Part shown: piece by piece, positions 15,650 through 24,394 of the stretch | How positions within the stretch are numbered: position 1 is the stretch's first letter | Layout: each line of letters starts with the position of its first letter | NCBI GenBank assembly: GCA_051920445.1 | Contig: JBPPLN010000001.1 | Location: 124,001 to 188,000 of the forward strand | Direction: 5' to 3' | Source of the DNA: CAG-177 sp003514385 | GTDB taxonomy: Bacteria > Bacillota > Clostridia > Oscillospirales > Acutalibacteraceae | DNA length: 64,000 bases | The notes under the pieces: generated by a model | Seen by the model: the letters and a program-made list of their open reading frames with translations, nothing else | Told to the model about the DNA's origin: nothing | The model's database searches: none | Program-made: the position numbers and the translations under genes

Positions 15650-15936
15650 TGAAAAAGTATGTTATTCTGGCGACTGTGTGCTGGTTCGCATTCATATCTT
15701 TGGTTGGTATAATTCTGACCGTCTATGACAAGCGCATTGCCGGCAGCGGGAAACGCCGTATCCCGGAGGCGACACTCATGACCGTCGGTCTGCTCGGCGC
15801 GGCGGGACCGATGTATCTGACAATGAAAAAAGTCCGCCACAAGACCAAGCATAAAAAATTCATGCTCGGACTTCCGGCGGAAGTTATTTTGCATATTCTG
15901 ATTATTGCCGCGGCGGTTTATTTTTCGCTCTCCTGA
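15649..15936 (+). CDS. DUF1294 small membrane protein
   Basis: A 95-residue protein with three hydrophobic segments (about residues 3-25, 43-60 and 76-94). It has the DUF1294 pattern DKRIAGSGKRRIPEATLM, GLLGAAGP and HKTKHKKFMLG. Function of the family is unknown; in other bacteria the domain is sometimes fused to a cold-shock domain. Translation is coupled to the glycosidase-like gene by TAATG. Its last 19 bases overlap the convergent exonuclease gene. Confidence 0.85.
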   Translation: MKKYVILATVCWFAFISLVGIILTVYDKRIAGSGKRRIPEATLMTVGLLGAAGPMYLTMKKVRHKTKHKKFMLGLPAEVILHILIIAAAVYFSLS

Positions 15937-16802
15937 GCTGTTTCAGCTGAGCTTTCATCAGGTTCTGGAACAACAAGTGAAACTGTTTTTCTGATGTCAA
16001 TTCGGTCATAGTACTGCTTGAATCTTACTGCCACTCTGACCGTTCTGTCGCAGTGCGGGCAGTAATATTTGCTGCGGAAATACTGGTTTGAATATGACCA
16101 CTGCTTTGTCTGCTCGCATTTGCCGGAGCATATCTCGCATTTATAATCGAGAACGCTTTTGTCGATAAGCGGGCTGTGAATATTGCTTATCGGATGCGCC
16201 TTGAATGTAAGCCGCGCATAGAACTCATCGTTGCACTCTCTGATATAAGGCTTGAATGCGCCTTTTGAATAGACTTTTTTCAAACATTCCGCGCTGAGAA
16301 GGCTGTCATCATAGGCTCTGTGATGCGAGAAACTGCTCTCGTCGATTCCGAGCTCCTGCGCCGCGGTCGAGAGACCTATCTGACGCGATTTCGGCGTTCC
16401 GAGGACTGACTGAATATACGCCTGCATATCGGCATAATAGCTCAGAAACGGGACTGTATCGATACCGTTCAGATATTTGTAATTGTCGATGAGCACACGG
16501 ATATCTCCGTCGCCCCATGTGAGCAGTACGCACTCCGAGCCTATCCAACGGCGAAAGCTCGAAAAAACTTTGGTGAACGGCTCGCCGCTTCGGACTTCTT
16601 CGTTTGTTATGTTCGTCAATTCTTTGACGCTGCCGCGCAGCTTTTTGCCTATCTGCGGTCTGACGAGGCAGGAGAACTTGTCTTTGAAATTGAGATTTTC
16701 GTCGAGCTTTACAGCGCCTATTTCTATTATCTCGTTTATGAAGCCCTTGGTTTTACGGGCATATGTATTGTTCCATTCGAGATCCATTATTATAAAATCC
16801 AT
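15918..16802 (-). CDS. DEDDh 3'-5' exonuclease (ERI-1/KapD-like) with C-terminal zinc-ribbon-like region
   Basis: A 294-residue protein. Exo I is IIMDLEWN (residues 4-11), Exo II is LTWGDGDIRVLIDN (about 94-107), and Exo III is SHHRAYDDSLLSAE (about 158-171), giving all DEDDh residues. KapD and ERI-1-like enzymes trim RNA 3' ends, so RNA is the likelier substrate, but DNA cannot be excluded. The C-terminal part holds two cysteine pairs, CEICSGKC and YYCPHCDR, that look like a zinc ribbon and are not usual in short DnaQ-like proteins. An acidic tail follows. Stand-alone gene with its own promoter, divergent from metA. Confidence 0.83.
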   Translation of the reverse strand: MDFIIMDLEWNNTYARKTKGFINEIIEIGAVKLDENLNFKDKFSCLVRPQIGKKLRGSVKELTNITNEEVRSGEPFTKVFSSFRRWIGSECVLLTWGDGDIRVLIDNYKYLNGIDTVPFLSYYADMQAYIQSVLGTPKSRQIGLSTAAQELGIDESSFSHHRAYDDSLLSAECLKKVYSKGAFKPYIRECNDEFYARLTFKAHPISNIHSPLIDKSVLDYKCEICSGKCEQTKQWSYSNQYFRSKYYCPHCDRTVRVAVRFKQYYDRIDIRKTVSLVVPEPDESSAETAQESEK

Positions 16803-16863
16803 CGAAACATCCTTTGAAATCTATATTTCACAATCTGAAATTTTTGTTTAAAAACCATAAAAT

Positions 16864-16892
16864 ATTATATATTAAAACCGGATGTATTGCAA
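16864..16892 (-). promoter_or_regulatory. Promoter of the exonuclease gene
   Basis: On the minus strand TTGCAA (16887-16892) and TATAAT (16864-16869) are spaced by 17 bases. Confidence 0.65.
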
Positions 16893-16938
16893 GACAAAAT
16901 AAACCTCCGCCGCATATCCGCTTTTTATGCCCTTTAGA

Positions 16939-16967
16939 TTGATTTTCTTTTTCAAATGGGGTATTAT
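16939..16967 (+). promoter_or_regulatory. Promoter of metA
   Basis: TTGATT (16939-16944) and TATTAT (16962-16967) are spaced by 17 bases, 50 bases upstream of the metA start. No SAM riboswitch or T-box lies between promoter and gene. Confidence 0.7.
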
Positions 16968-17017
16968 ATAAGACAAGCGTTTTATGACACATATAGTAAG
17001 GTAAAGGGAAGAAAATC

Positions 17018-17932
17018 ATGCCTATAAAAATAGACAGCAATTTGCCGGCGCATAAACTGCTGGAGAATGAAAATATTTTCGTTATGACCGAGGAACGGGC
17101 AGTATCGCAGGATATACGCCCGCTGAAAATACTTATTCTCAATCTTATGCCTACAAAGATCGAGACGGAGACGCAAATATTGCGCCTGCTGAGCAATTCG
17201 CCGATTCAGGTCGAGGCTGAATTGCTTCAGACCGCCACGCATGAAGTGAAGAATGTTTCAAAAGAGCATATGCTCAAGTTCTACAAAACTTTTGATGATA
17301 TAAAGAACGAACGCTTTGACGGCATGGTAGTTACCGGCGCTCCCGTTGAAAACATGGAGTTTGAGCAGGTCGACTATTGGGACGAGCTCTGCCGTATATT
17401 CGAGTGGAGCAAGACCAACGTCTATTCCTCGTTCTTCATATGCTGGGGCGCTCAGGCGGCTCTCTATTATAAATACGGTCTGAAAAAGTATCAGCTCGAT
17501 AAAAAGATGTTCGGCGTTTTTGAGCATGTTTCGCTCGATACTTTTCATCCGCTCATGCGCGGACTCGATGACAAATTCTGGGTGCCTCATTCAAGGCATA
17601 CGGAAGTCAGGCGCGGCGACATTGCGCTTATAAAGGATCTTCAGATACTCTCTTATTCCGAGAAATCGGGTGTGCATCTGATATCCGATATGGAGTGCCG
17701 CAATTTCTTCTCGACAGGTCACTCCGAATATGACCGCGATACGCTTGCAAAAGAATATTTCCGCGATGTTGAAAAGGGCTTGGATATTGATCTTCCGGAA
17801 AACTACTTTCCGGACAACGACCCTTCGAAGACTCCGGAGGTAAAATGGCGCAGTGCCGCCAATATAATTTTTTCAAACTGGCTCAATTATTTCGTGTATC
17901 AGCGTACACCTTATGACTTGAGCACGCTTTGA
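17018..17932 (+). CDS. metA: Homoserine O-acyltransferase (MetA), predicted acetyl-CoA specific
   Basis: A 304-residue MetA with the full catalytic set: Cys142 in FFICWGAQ, His235 and Glu237 in STGHSEYD. It acylates homoserine, the first committed step to methionine. In this family position 111 decides the donor: Glu favours acetyl-CoA (as in Bacillus cereus MetA) and Gly favours succinyl-CoA (as in E. coli). Here GAPVENM places Glu at 111, so this is probably a homoserine O-acetyltransferase despite the common name succinyltransferase. The ATG follows AAAGGGAAG. Seventeen bases separate it from the LCP gene, an unrelated neighbour. Confidence 0.93.
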   Translation: MPIKIDSNLPAHKLLENENIFVMTEERAVSQDIRPLKILILNLMPTKIETETQILRLLSNSPIQVEAELLQTATHEVKNVSKEHMLKFYKTFDDIKNERFDGMVVTGAPVENMEFEQVDYWDELCRIFEWSKTNVYSSFFICWGAQAALYYKYGLKKYQLDKKMFGVFEHVSLDTFHPLMRGLDDKFWVPHSRHTEVRRGDIALIKDLQILSYSEKSGVHLISDMECRNFFSTGHSEYDRDTLAKEYFRDVEKGLDIDLPENYFPDNDPSKTPEVKWRSAANIIFSNWLNYFVYQRTPYDLSTL

Positions 17933-17948
17933 CAGGAAGGTAAGGAAA

Positions 17949-19169
17949 ATGGGAGATATTTACATATCCGGCAACGGAAGAAGAAATCAGGATACTCAGG
18001 ATATCCCGATAACGCCGCGCAGAGTCAATGTAAATGACCTCGGCGCACAGAACAGAAACGCTCAGCAGGTGCCGCCACAGGGGCAGAGGCGCCAGCCTCA
18101 GCAGGGGCAGCAACATGATCCGCGCCGCGAACAGCGCAGACCGAATCCCAATAATCAGCCCGGGCAGAATCCGAACGGCGGGCAGCAGAATAGCGCTCCT
18201 TCGCAAAAAAAGCCGAAAAAGAAAAGCCGTGCGGCGAGAAGTATATTTATAGTTCTTCTCGTACTTGTGCTTATCGGTTCGTGCGTATTTGGCGTTGTGT
18301 ATTCAACGGCAAGCAAGATTGATTACAAGCCCGAGACACATCAGGACAATGTCTATGTCGATTCGTCAACTCTGATGCACGACAGCAAGGTGACAAATAT
18401 CCTGCTTATCGGTGTCGACGGTTCAAGCTCCGATACTTCGCTGCGTTCCGATACCATGCTCATGGTATCAATAGACCGCAACAACAAGAAGATAAAGCTG
18501 ACTTCTTTCCTGCGTGACACATGGGCTGTTATTCCGTCGACAAAGTCTTATAACAAGCTTAACGCCGCCTGCTCTTACGGCGGAGCGCAGCTTGTCATGG
18601 ACACCATAGAATATAACTACAATGTCAAGATAGACCACTATATGCTCGTCGGATTCGATATGTTCGAGACGATAATAGACTCGGTCGGCGGCATCGATGT
18701 TGAAGTGACCGAAAAAGAGGCGCAGTTCATGCGCGCCACAGCGAGAGCGACGAGAGAGATACAGTCCGGCGAGAGCGTTCATATGAACGGAGCGCAGGCG
18801 CTTGTCTATTGCCGCATAAGAAAGCTTGATTCCGACTTCATGCGCACTTATCGCCAGAGAAAAGTTATAACGGCTCTTATCAAGAAGGCAAAAACTTCAA
18901 ATCCGATGACACTTAAGAAGCTTGCGGATACAGTGCTGCCGATGGTTCAGACCGATATGTCGCCCATGGAGCTCACGAAGCTTGTCTTCGGCGCGCCCAA
19001 GTATATCGGCTATGATGTGAAATCCGAGCGTGTGCCGCACGAAAATACTTGGAAATCGCAGACAAAGAGGGGACAGTCGGTTATAGTTACCGATTTTGAT
19101 GCGAATATACAGTTCCTCAAGTCGTATTTGTATTCGGTAGATCCGGTTGAGGATGAAGAAACCACCTGA
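17949..19169 (+). CDS. LytR-CpsA-Psr (LCP) family wall-polymer ligase
   Basis: A 406-residue membrane protein. The cytoplasmic N-terminal region of about 95 residues is strongly biased to Gln, Asn, Pro, Gly and Arg (QQVPPQGQRRQPQQGQQ). One membrane segment follows at about 100-122, then an extracytoplasmic LCP domain. Domain motifs are ILLIGVDG, LRSDTMLMVSI, LTSFLRDTWAVIP, SVGGIDVEV, MNGAQALVYCRIRK and FMRTYRQRKV, with the conserved Asp and Arg residues that bind pyrophosphate. LCP enzymes move lipid-linked anionic polymers onto peptidoglycan. The long low-complexity tail is unusual in length but similar tails occur in the family. Confidence 0.9.
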   Translation: MGDIYISGNGRRNQDTQDIPITPRRVNVNDLGAQNRNAQQVPPQGQRRQPQQGQQHDPRREQRRPNPNNQPGQNPNGGQQNSAPSQKKPKKKSRAARSIFIVLLVLVLIGSCVFGVVYSTASKIDYKPETHQDNVYVDSSTLMHDSKVTNILLIGVDGSSSDTSLRSDTMLMVSIDRNNKKIKLTSFLRDTWAVIPSTKSYNKLNAACSYGGAQLVMDTIEYNYNVKIDHYMLVGFDMFETIIDSVGGIDVEVTEKEAQFMRATARATREIQSGESVHMNGAQALVYCRIRKLDSDFMRTYRQRKVITALIKKAKTSNPMTLKKLADTVLPMVQTDMSPMELTKLVFGAPKYIGYDVKSERVPHENTWKSQTKRGQSVIVTDFDANIQFLKSYLYSVDPVEDEETT

Positions 19170-19186
19170 AAAACAGAGGGGATAGT

Positions 19187-19732
19187 TTGAAATATAATAA
19201 AATAATATCGCTCAAAGACGGCAGGGAATGCTGCCTGAGAAACGGAACGGAAAACGATGCACAGGAAGTTCTCGATGTCTTTAATCTAACACATGCCGAG
19301 ACGGATTATCTGCTCACTTATCCCGATGAAAACAGGTTTACCGTTGAACAGGAGGGCGCGTTCCTTAAGGCAAAAACCGAGAGCAGCAACGAGATAGAAA
19401 TCATTGCGGTCGTTGACGGTAAAATTGCCGGAACCGCCGGAATTGACGCTGTCGGAAACAAATACAAGACAAAACACAGAGCGGAGTTTGGAATAGGCAT
19501 CCCCAAGGAATTCTGGGGGCTCGGCATAGGGCGTGCGTTGACCGAAGCGTGCATAGAATGTGCCAAAGAAGCCGGATACACTCAGCTGGAGCTCGATGTT
19601 GTCTCTGATAACGCAAGCGCGATTTCGCTTTACAAAAAAGTAGGTTTTGTTGAATACGGAAGAAACCCGAAGGGCTTCGATTCGCGTATAAGCGGATATC
19701 AGGAGCTCGTCTACATGAAGCTCGACCTGTAA
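19187..19732 (+). CDS. GNAT-family N-acetyltransferase
   Basis: A 181-residue acetyltransferase of the RimI/RimJ-like GNAT fold. The acetyl-CoA loop is FGIGIPKEFWGLGIGRAL (about residues 103-120), and ELDVVSDNASAISLYKKVGF is the usual motif B. The start is a TTG preceded by GAGGGGATAG, as no in-frame ATG precedes the fold. It follows the LCP gene by 17 bases. The substrate, a protein N-terminus or a small amine, cannot be told. Confidence 0.85.
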   Translation: MKYNKIISLKDGRECCLRNGTENDAQEVLDVFNLTHAETDYLLTYPDENRFTVEQEGAFLKAKTESSNEIEIIAVVDGKIAGTAGIDAVGNKYKTKHRAEFGIGIPKEFWGLGIGRALTEACIECAKEAGYTQLELDVVSDNASAISLYKKVGFVEYGRNPKGFDSRISGYQELVYMKLDL

Positions 19733-19748
19733 AACTACAGATACAGCA

Positions 19749-19790
19749 AAACGGGCGTTATGCAATTTAAGCATAACGCCCGTTTCTTCG
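19749..19790 (+). terminator. Terminator of the LCP-GNAT unit
   Basis: A perfect 15-base-pair stem (AAACGGGCGTTATGC and its complement) with a seven-base loop ends in TTTCTTC. The minus strand also ends in a short T run, so it may act in both directions. Confidence 0.8.
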
Positions 19791-19793
19791 CAG

Positions 19794-19825
19794 AAAAACA
19801 GAGCAGATCATCAAGACCTGCTCTG
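19794..19825 (-). terminator. Terminator of the ceramidase-like pair
   Basis: On the minus strand CAGAGCAG pairs with CTGCTCTG across an 11-base loop and runs into five T, just past the stop at 19836. Confidence 0.78.
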
Positions 19826-19835
19826 CTGCTTTTAT

Positions 19836-21608
19836 TTATCTGACGCTCTCATAGAGGCTCTTGAACTCGAGAAGAATTCTCGAACCCTCGTGCTTCGATA
19901 CGGTGAGAAGCTCTTCATTCTCGGTGAGTATCGAGTGATAATTATTGTCCGCTATGATATAGCCGATCTGATCGTTCGTAAGGCCGAGCACCATAAGCTT
20001 TCTGCTGCCTACGATATCCTGCATCGAGGGATACTCCCAATCCTCGCCGGTCCAGGAGTCCTTTGCTTCGGTGCCGCCGCCGAATGCGATTTCGGGAGCA
20101 AGCTCGCCGGGGATGAGTGCGAACGCAAGGTTCGTTCCGATCTCCATATAGCCTATCTCGGTCGGGATTCTCATCGAACCGTCCTTGGCCTTGACCGCCT
20201 CGTTGGCGAGAAGTCCGGTGGACGCGATGAACTCGAGCGCATGGTTGTCAACGGTCACGAAGACATCTCTGTGGGCGATGTTGAGTATAGGTTCGACCCT
20301 TGAGCCCTTGTCGGCCGCAACGAGTATCTCGCCGAGCTTGTTGCCGTATGCTTCGACGTTCTGGTATCTTGTGTTGCCCTCAACTGCCACGGGGGCGGTC
20401 TGCGAGGTTATTGCAAGCTCTGCGCCCTGTATCTGAACATAATTAGCACCTGCCGCGTTGACCTGCTTCTCTATAAAATAGGGATAGTCGCCGGAGATGT
20501 TGGTCGTGCCTGCACCGAGTCCGACGCAGTGGATAGCGGCATTGACTATCCATGTGGGCTTTGACTCTCTGTTGTCGGGAACAAAGCAGAGACGGTTGAG
20601 ATTGGGGTCAAAGGTCTGAGGATCGCGCTTGTCGCGGATATATTCATGAACATCGGTCTGGGAGAAATACATTTCGCCGGGCTCCATGTTGTTGACTGCC
20701 GCAATTATCGAGTCCGCGGTCGTCTTATAGAGGTGCTCCATGTATTCCTTGTTCTGTCCGTTGTGCAGGGTGCTCGGATCCATACCGACGGCGTTCTTGA
20801 AGGTATTTTCGAAGAGAACCTTGTTGAGGTCACCGTTGAGACCGAGAGTATCGATAGCGCTGTGCTGATGAAGAGTGGAAATATTGACGCTGACGATATT
20901 CTTGTTCTTTATGAATCCTGCGATTCTGCTTCTGATCTCGCGGACATCTTTTGCAGCAAGTCCATATGCGTCGAGAACCGCGTAAACAACGATTCCGTTA
21001 TCCGTGCCGTCGCTCATCGCGAATACTCTTACTCTGAGGTCGTCGAGTATCTCGGTGGGGTGTTTGGGGTTGGGATAGGAGAGGCTTCCGCCGACATAGT
21101 GGTTGCCGTCAAGCTCGTTGCCGGTGAGAAGCGTTGCGCTTGAATAACCGACATTCCAGCGGGCTCCGTCAGCTGCTTTGTCGTTGAAAGACTTGCTGCC
21201 GACATTTGAGTTTGTGAATTTGTAGTCCGCTTCGTCAGGTCTGCTCATCAGCGGGAAAACTTTGCTCAGACCGACCACAAGACTGTCGATAAGTTTGTCA
21301 ACGGACATATAGAAAAGTCTGCTGACGCCTGTCTTGAAGCTGTCCCAGGTGAGCTTATCCGAAGATGAGAACGCGCCGAGGATAACTTTGATAACACTGA
21401 TAGCTTCGTTGATGTCATCAAGCGAGTCTGCGCGGGACGATGCGGAGCTGTCCGTTGTTGCCGTCAGCTCGGAAACATTCTGCGAAGCCAGCGCGAGGTC
21501 TGCGCCGTTGTCGGTTTGTGCGCCGATTGCGGCAGCGGTGGAACCGAAAGCGAGTACGGCGACGAGCATGATTGCCACGATGCCGCTTATCAGCTTTTTA
21601 CATTTCAT
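19836..21608 (-). CDS. Secreted neutral-ceramidase-like protein (paralogue A)
   Basis: A 590-residue protein with a signal peptide (MKCKKLISGIVAIMLVAVLA, then AAAIGA). A Ser/Thr-rich helical insert runs to about residue 130. The rest resembles neutral/alkaline non-lysosomal ceramidases: STLHQHSAIDT matches the zinc H-x-H motif, NAAIHCVGLG the second histidine, ALIPGELAPEIAFGGG the glutamate motif, and LTNDQIGYIIADNNYH the tyrosine motif. Ceramidases cleave the amide of ceramide; the true substrate here may be another N-acyl lipid or amide. It lies directly downstream of a shorter homologue and is probably cotranscribed with it. Confidence 0.75.
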   Translation of the reverse strand: MKCKKLISGIVAIMLVAVLAFGSTAAAIGAQTDNGADLALASQNVSELTATTDSSASSRADSLDDINEAISVIKVILGAFSSSDKLTWDSFKTGVSRLFYMSVDKLIDSLVVGLSKVFPLMSRPDEADYKFTNSNVGSKSFNDKAADGARWNVGYSSATLLTGNELDGNHYVGGSLSYPNPKHPTEILDDLRVRVFAMSDGTDNGIVVYAVLDAYGLAAKDVREIRSRIAGFIKNKNIVSVNISTLHQHSAIDTLGLNGDLNKVLFENTFKNAVGMDPSTLHNGQNKEYMEHLYKTTADSIIAAVNNMEPGEMYFSQTDVHEYIRDKRDPQTFDPNLNRLCFVPDNRESKPTWIVNAAIHCVGLGAGTTNISGDYPYFIEKQVNAAGANYVQIQGAELAITSQTAPVAVEGNTRYQNVEAYGNKLGEILVAADKGSRVEPILNIAHRDVFVTVDNHALEFIASTGLLANEAVKAKDGSMRIPTEIGYMEIGTNLAFALIPGELAPEIAFGGGTEAKDSWTGEDWEYPSMQDIVGSRKLMVLGLTNDQIGYIIADNNYHSILTENEELLTVSKHEGSRILLEFKSLYESVR

Positions 21609-21626
21609 CGTTTGACACTCCTTAGT

Positions 21627-23093
21627 TTATTTTACAGCCTTTTCGGCTTCTGATTTTGTTTTGTTGACAGTGTCCATTATGCCGGTGAATACGCTTGCAA
21701 CTATAGGCGCAGTCTCGGGACCGAGGGAGTTTGTCTCTTCATAATGTCTTCTGTCGAGTCTGTCGCGTGCGCCGTTGATATAGGGCTCGTTGGGATTGAG
21801 ATAGAAATCGTTCGGCGGGACGACATAACCTGTGAAGTCGTTGGAGAGGCAGAAGATAAGCATATTGTCATCGTTTGCGATCTGCAGCAGGGGAGTCGGG
21901 TTGATGTCGGGCGATTTGCCCTCGGCCGAACCCTCTGCGTCAAGATATCCGCCGTAAGCAAGCTCCGGGAACAGCTCGCAGGGGAGGAACAGAAGCTTGA
22001 GACCGTCAAGCTCAAAATAGTTCATCTCGGTGTGTAGCGACATATTGAGCGAACCCTTGCCGGTATATGCGGCGTGGGACTTGAGAATGCCGACTCTCTG
22101 AACGAGAGCGAGAACATAGTTATCGCACTGCGCATAGTATTCCTGGCGCATATTGTTGAGTATGGGACGGAGCTTTCTTTCGTCCTTGATAGCCATTGCC
22201 GTGCGTGCTATCGACTGACCGCCTATCATGGTCGATTTGATATTGTCCTCGTCAAGCTCCTTGAGTCTGATAAGTCCGCCGATAGCGCCGACGAAATATA
22301 TCGTCTCCGCACCGGTCTTTTCAAGTATCTCGTTTCTGAGATATCCCGCAAAGTCTGCGCTGACATAGGAGTTCTTGCCGAGAAGCGACTCGGTATGAGA
22401 AGCGAAGTTTATCATCCAAACCTCACGGCTTCCGTCCTTGGGAACAAAGCGGAATCTTGTTACATCTTTCGAATAGACCTCGGGCAGGCGGGAGTCGCGC
22501 TGAATCTCTTCGGCTTCCTTCTTGCCGTAATAGAGGTCGCCCTCTCTACGGTCGTTGTAAGCGTCGATAACGACCTGCTTGACTTTCTGACGGAGCATCT
22601 CCATATATTTCTTGTTGCGTCCGCTTCTCGGCAGGGGACCCCAGAAGCCGACAGTATCGATGCTCGCGTGGTTATGTATGCTCATAATATTAATTGAGCG
22701 GCAGCCGGTCTCTTTTTTGAAATCCGCAAGCAGATCTCTGATTATGCCGACATCGTAGTTAGTCAGTCCGATATCGTCGATAGATACGAAAACGACGCCG
22801 CCTCTGCCGGACTGGTCGTCTATCCATATGGCACTCGCGGTCATCGGATCGAGCACGCCCTTTGTGGGGTTGTTGATCTTATAGCCTGCGACATAGTAGG
22901 TCGTCTTGTCCATATCGTCGGGCATAACATCCGTCTTGGCAAAACCTACGCTAAAATAATCGCTCTTGGGCTCGCTGATATAATCAAACGTGCCTTTTTC
23001 AAGCTCGGGCGCGGGATTCTTCTTTGTCCTCTTTGCGCCGCCGCGTGACAGCGAATTTTGCAGCATTTTGCCGACTGTTCCTAAAGCACTCAT
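21627..23093 (-). CDS. Neutral-ceramidase-like protein without signal peptide (paralogue B)
   Basis: A 488-residue homologue of the next gene in the operon. Matching motifs are MSIHNHASIDTVGFWGP (zinc H-x-H), NFASHTESLLG, FLPCELFPELAYGG and LSNDFTGYVVPPNDFY. It begins MSALGTVGKMLQNSLSRGG with a basic region (KRTKK) and shows no signal peptide or membrane segment, so it is probably cytoplasmic or exported by another route. The two proteins share the same order of motifs but differ clearly in sequence, suggesting an old tandem duplication. The start ATG follows GAGAGGAGA and its own promoter. Confidence 0.75.
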   Translation of the reverse strand: MSALGTVGKMLQNSLSRGGAKRTKKNPAPELEKGTFDYISEPKSDYFSVGFAKTDVMPDDMDKTTYYVAGYKINNPTKGVLDPMTASAIWIDDQSGRGGVVFVSIDDIGLTNYDVGIIRDLLADFKKETGCRSINIMSIHNHASIDTVGFWGPLPRSGRNKKYMEMLRQKVKQVVIDAYNDRREGDLYYGKKEAEEIQRDSRLPEVYSKDVTRFRFVPKDGSREVWMINFASHTESLLGKNSYVSADFAGYLRNEILEKTGAETIYFVGAIGGLIRLKELDEDNIKSTMIGGQSIARTAMAIKDERKLRPILNNMRQEYYAQCDNYVLALVQRVGILKSHAAYTGKGSLNMSLHTEMNYFELDGLKLLFLPCELFPELAYGGYLDAEGSAEGKSPDINPTPLLQIANDDNMLIFCLSNDFTGYVVPPNDFYLNPNEPYINGARDRLDRRHYEETNSLGPETAPIVASVFTGIMDTVNKTKSEAEKAVK

Positions 23094-23158
23094 GCTTTAT
23101 CTCCTCTCAGAAAGCTAAAAGTTTTACTTTGCACAATATGTACAAAATTATCTTACAT

Positions 23159-23187
23159 ATTATAAACTTTTTATAAGCGAAAAGCAA
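23159..23187 (-). promoter_or_regulatory. Promoter of the ceramidase-like operon
   Basis: On the minus strand TTGCTT (23182-23187) and TATAAT (23159-23164) are spaced by 17 bases, about 66 bases before the start codon of paralogue B. Confidence 0.65.
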
Positions 23188-23363
23188 TATTTTTCAGCTA
23201 AAAATTATATGTGTCGATTAAATAAATGAGACATAAAGTACGCATTGCGCAAAAAAATGACTTATTTTGAAATAACATATTTCATTTTACTTCGGAAGTG
23301 TGTATAATATAAGCTGATTTATTATGTGAAGAGTGAAGCTCTCGATGGAACGGAGATATATTG

Positions 23364-24380
23364 ATGAATTATAAGGTAAACCCGGACTCTCTTTCGGCGG
23401 TATTTATGGTGCCGTCGCAGATAGTCGATCAGCATATCAAGCTTGCCGGCGGTCAGCAGCTGAAAGTCCTGCTCTGGACTCTCCGCCATGCGGGCGAGGG
23501 CTTTGATATGGAAAAAATGTGCAGGGACTTGAATTTCTCAGCCCCCGATGCGCAGGATTATCTTCAATATTGGGTCGAGACCGGGATACTTGTATCAGAC
23601 GGAAATACCAAAACGGTATCTGCTTTTGCACCCGCCAAGCCGGAGAAAAAAGAAGAGCCTGCAACGCAAAAAAAAGAGCTGCCGGATATTGTCCCGTCAA
23701 GACCGACTGCCGCCGAGATAGCTCAGCGTGCAGAGGAATCGGCAGATATAAAATTCCTGCTTCTCGAAACGCAGAACAAGCTCGGCAGAACCATAGGCTA
23801 TGACGGACAGTGTACTCTCCTGATGATGCACGATACATACGGAATACCGGTCGAAGTCATACTCATGATAATTGAATATGCCGTTTCGATCGGCAAATCA
23901 AGCTTTCATTATATAGCCTCGATCGGAAAAGACTGGGGCGAGCGCGAAATAGATACTATCGAAAAAGCGGACGAGCAGATAAGCAGGCTCAATTCAGTCA
24001 ACCGCGTCTGGGCATCGTTTGCCGCAATGGCAGGGCTTTCAAACTCGCGTCCGACTCAGGCGCAGACAAAATATATTGTCACATGGAACCGCGAATGGGG
24101 CTTTTCTACCGAGATGATTTTTTTGGCGTATGAGCAGATGGCGGAACACTGCCAGAAAATGAGCTTCCCGTATATGAACAAAGTGCTCGAATCATGGCAC
24201 ACGAACGGAATAAAAACACCGTCGGATGTCGAAAAGGCGAACAAGCCTGTATCTTCACCGAATTCGACGCAGAACAAGAGTAAAGCCAATGCGGGACACG
24301 CTTCTTCATACGACCTCAACGAATTCAACCGCAGCGCAATGCAGAAACCGATAGTTTATAAAAAGAAAAACAAGGATTGA
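23364..24380 (+). CDS. DnaD-domain replication protein
   Basis: A 338-residue protein with a winged-helix-like N-terminus, a Lys/Glu/Pro linker near residues 90-115, and two DnaD/DnaB2-type helical domains. YVNWHTNG-like ends are represented by IASIGKDWGEREI in the first domain and YMNKVLESWHTNGIKT in the second. DnaD proteins remodel DNA and help load the helicase during replication initiation and restart in Bacillota. I chose the ATG at 23364, eight bases after GGAG; a TTG lies just before it. The ATPase helicase loader follows 14 bases downstream, as expected for a primosome pair. Confidence 0.87.
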   Translation: MNYKVNPDSLSAVFMVPSQIVDQHIKLAGGQQLKVLLWTLRHAGEGFDMEKMCRDLNFSAPDAQDYLQYWVETGILVSDGNTKTVSAFAPAKPEKKEEPATQKKELPDIVPSRPTAAEIAQRAEESADIKFLLLETQNKLGRTIGYDGQCTLLMMHDTYGIPVEVILMIIEYAVSIGKSSFHYIASIGKDWGEREIDTIEKADEQISRLNSVNRVWASFAAMAGLSNSRPTQAQTKYIVTWNREWGFSTEMIFLAYEQMAEHCQKMSFPYMNKVLESWHTNGIKTPSDVEKANKPVSSPNSTQNKSKANAGHASSYDLNEFNRSAMQKPIVYKKKNKD

Positions 24381-24394
24381 GAGGGGAAAGACAA

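Noticed and set aside
16803..17017. SAM riboswitch or T-box upstream of metA
   Set aside because: The region is AT-rich with divergent promoters and lacks the conserved SAM-I or T-box sequences.
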